DNA from: CAZAIO01 sp964485235
GTDB taxonomy: Bacteria > Chloroflexota > Dehalococcoidia > GIF9 > UBA5629
Assembly: GCA_964485235.1 (NCBI GenBank)
Contig: CAZAIO010000116.1
Span: 1-8,133 of the forward strand
Direction of reading: 5' to 3'
Length of the DNA: 8,133 nucleotides
The notes beneath the pieces are model-generated. The model had not been told where the DNA came from. It was given only the letters and a program-made list of their open reading frames with translations, and did not search any database. The translations under genes were made by a program, and so were the position numbers. Shown in pieces: positions 6,093 to 8,133 of the stretch (the stretch's first letter is position 1; each line of letters begins with the position of its first letter).

Positions 6093-6470
6093 ATGACAAA
6101 TATAACAGCAAAACTACGCTATTACCCGCTGGGCCCGGTCGCAGGACCGGCAATTCCCGTCACCCCGCAGGACCTGAACACCATCGCCGCGAAGCACGGC
6201 GTTTCTATATCGCTCGACAAGGTCAAAGGGAAGACCGCGAAGGTCGACGGCGACGAGATACACGAGCAGACCATGAACGCCTCGTTTGAAGAGATCACGC
6301 AGGACGTGATCACGGTCACCTCGGAGAATGAGACCAAGTTCAGGGCAGCGGTAAAAGACATTGTACATGCCTACCGCGCGCCCCGTACAGTCTTCGGCAC
6401 GATGGGCAGCAACGAGCGCGGAAAACAGATAGTCGCCGAGGTCTGCGACGAGTACGACGGCTGGGTTTAG
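6093..6470 (+). CDS. Conserved-looking hypothetical protein, 125 residues
   Basis: I do not recognise this protein. It starts 4 bp after the flavodoxin-like gene, with GAGGTAAGG spanning that gene's stop codon just ahead of the ATG, so the two are almost certainly co-transcribed and translationally coupled. Visible features: no signal peptide or membrane segment; an N-terminal Pro/Gly-rich part (RYYPLGPVAGPAIPVTPQD, 9-27); a middle region rich in Lys, Asp and Glu with likely alternating strands and helices (40-95); and a C-terminal segment FGTMGSNERGKQ (101-112), then an acidic tail ending in DGWV. It has one cysteine (Cys118), so it is not an obvious metal or iron-sulfur protein. Codon use is like its neighbours. 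A partner or accessory role for the flavoprotein is inferred from position alone. The stop lies 10 bp from the stop of the convergent methyltransferase gene. Confidence 0.8.
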   Translation: MTNITAKLRYYPLGPVAGPAIPVTPQDLNTIAAKHGVSISLDKVKGKTAKVDGDEIHEQTMNASFEEITQDVITVTSENETKFRAAVKDIVHAYRAPRTVFGTMGSNERGKQIVAEVCDEYDGWV

Positions 6471-6480
6471 GCGTAATACG

Positions 6481-7194
6481 CTATTTCTTCTCTGCCATGC
6501 AAAAAAGTTTCTCTGTCTTAGCTGAGTACGGCTTGCGGTCGAACCACGAGAACACGCCGGTCACCTTCAGCCCGGCGGCGTCGAGGAGCGGCTCAAGTTC
6601 GTTCATATCATAAGGCCGCTGCGTATGCTGCTCATAGGTACCGTCCGGGAACAGGAACCGCGTGATTCCCCTGTTCCGCCTTGAATCGTACAGGCATTCC
6701 TGCACAAAAGCATGGCCGTCCAGCTCCCGTTCCTGTGCATAGCCGTGATGGTGCCGGTAAAGCTTTTTTGTGTTCGAATCGAACAGAAAAAGCCCGCCGG
6801 GCCTGAGCGCGGCGGCAACGTTCTTCAACATTCTGCGCAGGTCCCGGAGCATGAGGACGTAGTTGATCGAGTCGTACGTGCAGAGCACCAGGTCGAACTC
6901 CCCCTCCGCGCGGTAGTCCGTCATGTCCGCGACGGCGAACGAGATATCCCGCATTCCCTTCGACTTTGCTCTTGCCCTGCGTACCATCGCCGGTGCGATG
7001 TCGATGCCGTGCACGGTATGCCCTTTTCGGGCGAGGTCTATCGCCAGTACTCCCGTCCCGCAGGCAAGGTCAAGCACCCGCGCCTTCTTCACGCCGCGCT
7101 CGCGGAAAAGCTCGTCGACAAGCCCCGTATAGTGCAGGGAAAAGTCCCCCCAGCCACTGTCGTAGATTACGCTCAACCGTTCGTATATCGTCAT
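6481..7194 (-). CDS. Class I SAM-dependent methyltransferase
   Basis: A 237-residue Rossmann-fold methyltransferase; the substrate is not predictable. Seen: N-terminal YERLSVIYD (4-12), common in small-molecule methyltransferases; motif I VLDLACGTG (40-48) for S-adenosylmethionine binding; the acidic residue after strand 2, Asp65 in GIDIA; motif II with Asp90 in VADM; FDLVLCTYDSINYV (100-113); and LRPGGLFLFD (130-139). The C-terminal part (about 150-237) is the substrate-binding lid and ends in a Lys-rich tail. No membrane segment. GGTGAGG precedes the ATG at only two bases' distance, unusually close, but relatives start at this position. A TACAAT at 7213-7218 could be a -10 box, giving a very short leader; its -35 is poor. 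The gene may instead share a transcript with the CDP-alcohol phosphotransferase gene 119 bases upstream. Confidence 0.9.
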   Translation of the reverse strand: MTIYERLSVIYDSGWGDFSLHYTGLVDELFRERGVKKARVLDLACGTGVLAIDLARKGHTVHGIDIAPAMVRRARAKSKGMRDISFAVADMTDYRAEGEFDLVLCTYDSINYVLMLRDLRRMLKNVAAALRPGGLFLFDSNTKKLYRHHHGYAQERELDGHAFVQECLYDSRRNRGITRFLFPDGTYEQHTQRPYDMNELEPLLDAAGLKVTGVFSWFDRKPYSAKTEKLFCMAEKK

Positions 7195-7313
7195 AGCCTC
7201 ACCGTGGTTCCAATTGTAGCAGTTCGGGGGTGGCGGTTGCAGAAAGTCCTTCTAAAAGCAATAGACAATAGACTATATCGAACTTCTAATAGAGAACAGG
7301 GCTGGATGCAGGG

Positions 7314-7910
7314 TCAATCCGTAAATACGTAGCCGCCCTTTTTAAGGTAGGAGTAAAATGTGAGGATTGTCGAGATAATCGCTAAATACATCAGGGCAGC
7401 GAGCAGCCAGTCCGGACCGACACGGAAGACAGCGATTATCAGCGGCGCTAACCAGAACCAGAAGTTGACCTTCGCTACACCTGTAGGCGTGGGAAACTCA
7501 ATGGCGCGGGTCCGCCGTTTTAAAAGATAGGTCACCACGCCGGAAAGCACGGCAACTCCGCCGGCAAGCGCCGGCACCGCGTAGGGATAGGGATTGAAAG
7601 GCATCAGACCGTCCACTCTTGAAAACAGGCCGGCTATTACCGCGATAATCAGGCTCGGCATGAATAACAGCTCGTCAGCCACCAGGTCAAAGAGCGACCC
7701 TACCAGGCTCGATTGTCCGAGCCGCCGGGCCAGAAAGCCGTCCAGCCAGTCAGTAGCTGCAGCAACAACGATGATGATGCCTGCTGTGAAGAATTCCCCC
7801 TGTAACAATAACCAGGCAATGACAGCGGCCATAACTACACGGACCGCGGTTACCGTATTCGGTACATTGAAGGCAAACTTTAATTCCTGTTTCTGTGACT
7901 GATCGTTCAT
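7314..7910 (-). CDS. CDP-alcohol phosphatidyltransferase family membrane enzyme (PgsA-like)
   Basis: A 198-residue integral membrane enzyme that would transfer a phosphatidyl group from CDP-diacylglycerol to an alcohol head group, as in phosphatidylglycerophosphate synthase. Seen: N-terminal FNVPNTVTAVRVVMA (14-28) and the complete CDP-alcohol phosphotransferase signature DxxDGxxARx8GxxxDxxxD with Asp54, Asp57, Gly58, Ala61, Arg62, Gly71, Asp75 and Asp79. About six hydrophobic segments are visible, near 25-37, 40-52, 81-97, 111-130, 150-165 and 168-186. Oddity: PgsA proteins usually have Lys after the last Asp (ADK), whereas this one has ADE (Glu80), so the acceptor may not be glycerol phosphate. 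No Shine-Dalgarno is seen before the ATG, only an A-rich stretch. A possible promoter, TTGACG (7983-7988) and weak TACCCT (7960-7965) with a 17-bp spacer, lies upstream. The gene is followed on the same strand by the methyltransferase. Confidence 0.9.
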   Translation of the reverse strand: MNDQSQKQELKFAFNVPNTVTAVRVVMAAVIAWLLLQGEFFTAGIIIVVAAATDWLDGFLARRLGQSSLVGSLFDLVADELLFMPSLIIAVIAGLFSRVDGLMPFNPYPYAVPALAGGVAVLSGVVTYLLKRRTRAIEFPTPTGVAKVNFWFWLAPLIIAVFRVGPDWLLAALMYLAIISTILTFYSYLKKGGYVFTD

Positions 7911-7929
7911 TTTTTTCGGCTGCGGGGCA

Positions 7930-7948
7930 TAGACATTTTTTATGTCTA
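7930..7948 (-). promoter_or_regulatory. Dyad in the leader of the CDP-alcohol phosphotransferase gene
   Basis: TAGACAT (7930-7936) and ATGTCTA (7942-7948) form a perfect 7-bp inverted repeat around five T residues on the plus strand. It lies 20 bases upstream of the start codon at 7910. It may be an operator or a leader hairpin; at this length the evidence is modest. Confidence 0.4.
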
Positions 7949-8019
7949 ATTAAAAGTGCAGGGTACACTAAATAAAGTTCAACGTCAATTTTATATAACA
8001 CGCAATATGCTCCTATCAG

Positions 8020-8045
8020 AAGGGCGGGTTCCTACATGCTGCCTG
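8020..8045 (+). repeat. Direct repeat, copy 1 (partner at 8111-8133)
   Basis: AAGGGCGGGTT followed by CCTACATGCTGCCTG recurs 91 bases later as AAGGGCGGGT followed by TACGTGCTGCCTG, with a 3-base length difference and one substitution. Between the copies lies a stem-loop in which 8032-8043 pairs with 8071-8082 at 10 of 12 positions, plus the small palindrome GCCTGCCCGCAGGC at 8041-8054. Confidence 0.55.
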
Positions 8046-8067
8046 CCCGCAGGCTGCCGCAATATCC

Positions 8068-8079
8068 CCCGGCTGTATG
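8068..8079 (-). repeat. 12-bp inverted match to the centre of the repeat at 4983-5054
   Basis: CCCGGCTGTATG here is the exact reverse complement of CATACAGCCGGG at 5016-5027 in the palindromic repeat element. Both lie in intergenic repeats, so they may belong to related element families. Confidence 0.4.
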
Positions 8080-8110
8080 TAGAGGCATTCCTTCAGATAA
8101 TAAAAAATGT

Positions 8111-8133
8111 AAGGGCGGGTTACGTGCTGCCTG
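8111..8133 (+). repeat. Direct repeat, copy 2, cut by right edge
   Basis: This begins a second copy of the sequence at 8020-8045 and reaches the end of the window, so it may continue. Two copies with a 91-base period could be the start of a tandem array or two neighbouring dispersed repeats. Confidence 0.5.

Noticed and set aside
6471..6481. GCGTAATACGC as a bidirectional terminator
   Set aside because: The palindrome has a one-base centre, so only about four pairs could form in RNA, and no T-run follows on the plus strand.
6712..7332. 206-codon plus-strand open frame opposite the methyltransferase
   Set aside because: It is a frame shadow antisense to a gene with complete methyltransferase motifs; the product has no recognisable features.
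8020..8133. CRISPR array at the right edge
   Set aside because: Only two imperfect copies of unequal length with a 65-base gap that itself contains a stem-loop; no cas genes.

Overview
This 8.1 kb stretch looks like ordinary bacterial chromosome with moderately GC-rich coding regions. It has sigma-70-like promoters (TATAAT -10 boxes) and Shine-Dalgarno sites before several genes. The mix of a DegV-family protein, a CxxC-bearing flavodoxin-fold protein, a MoxR/CoxE-like pair and a CDP-alcohol phosphotransferase suggests an anaerobic or facultative bacterium. Chloroflexota (Dehalococcoidia-like) is my best guess from the style of the proteins and the intergenic palindromic repeat, but this is inference; no rRNA or marker gene is present to settle it. 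No tRNA, rRNA, CRISPR array, transposase gene or phage gene was seen.

Layout, left to right. (1) 1-482, minus: the N-terminal 160 residues of an alpha/beta hydrolase that runs off the left edge. (2) 483-791: a 309-bp divergent intergenic region with a strong promoter, a direct-repeat pair next to the -35 box, and a perfect 9-bp stem palindrome in the leader of the next gene. (3) 792-2821, plus: a two-gene operon encoding a MoxR/CoxD-like AAA+ ATPase and a CoxE-like von Willebrand factor A (VWA) protein. (4) 2877-4825, minus: a DegV-family fatty-acid-binding protein followed downstream by a GalT-like (HIT superfamily) nucleotidyltransferase, convergent with the AAA/VWA operon. (5) 4826-5200: a 375-bp intergenic region with a palindromic repeat element between imperfect direct repeats, then a near-consensus promoter. 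(6) 5201-6470, plus: a flavodoxin-fold/FMN reductase-like protein with a C-terminal four-cysteine motif, then a 125-residue protein I do not recognise, 4 bp apart. (7) 6481-7194, minus: a class I SAM-dependent methyltransferase, convergent with the previous operon across 10 bp. (8) 7314-7910, minus: a CDP-alcohol phosphatidyltransferase-family membrane enzyme. (9) 7911-8133: its leader, with a dyad, and two direct repeats at the right edge.

How the genes might work together. The AAA+ ATPase and VWA protein form a recognisable functional pair: family members remodel or activate a client protein, often a metalloenzyme, but no client lies in this window. DegV (fatty-acid presentation) and the CDP-alcohol phosphotransferase (phospholipid head-group transfer) both touch lipid metabolism but are separately transcribed. 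The flavodoxin-like protein and its small partner are probably made together in a redox role that cannot be specified. I see no clear defence system or mobile gene cluster. The less explained material is the regulatory architecture before the AAA+ gene, the nested repeats at 4912-5103 and at the right edge, and the unrecognised 125-residue protein.
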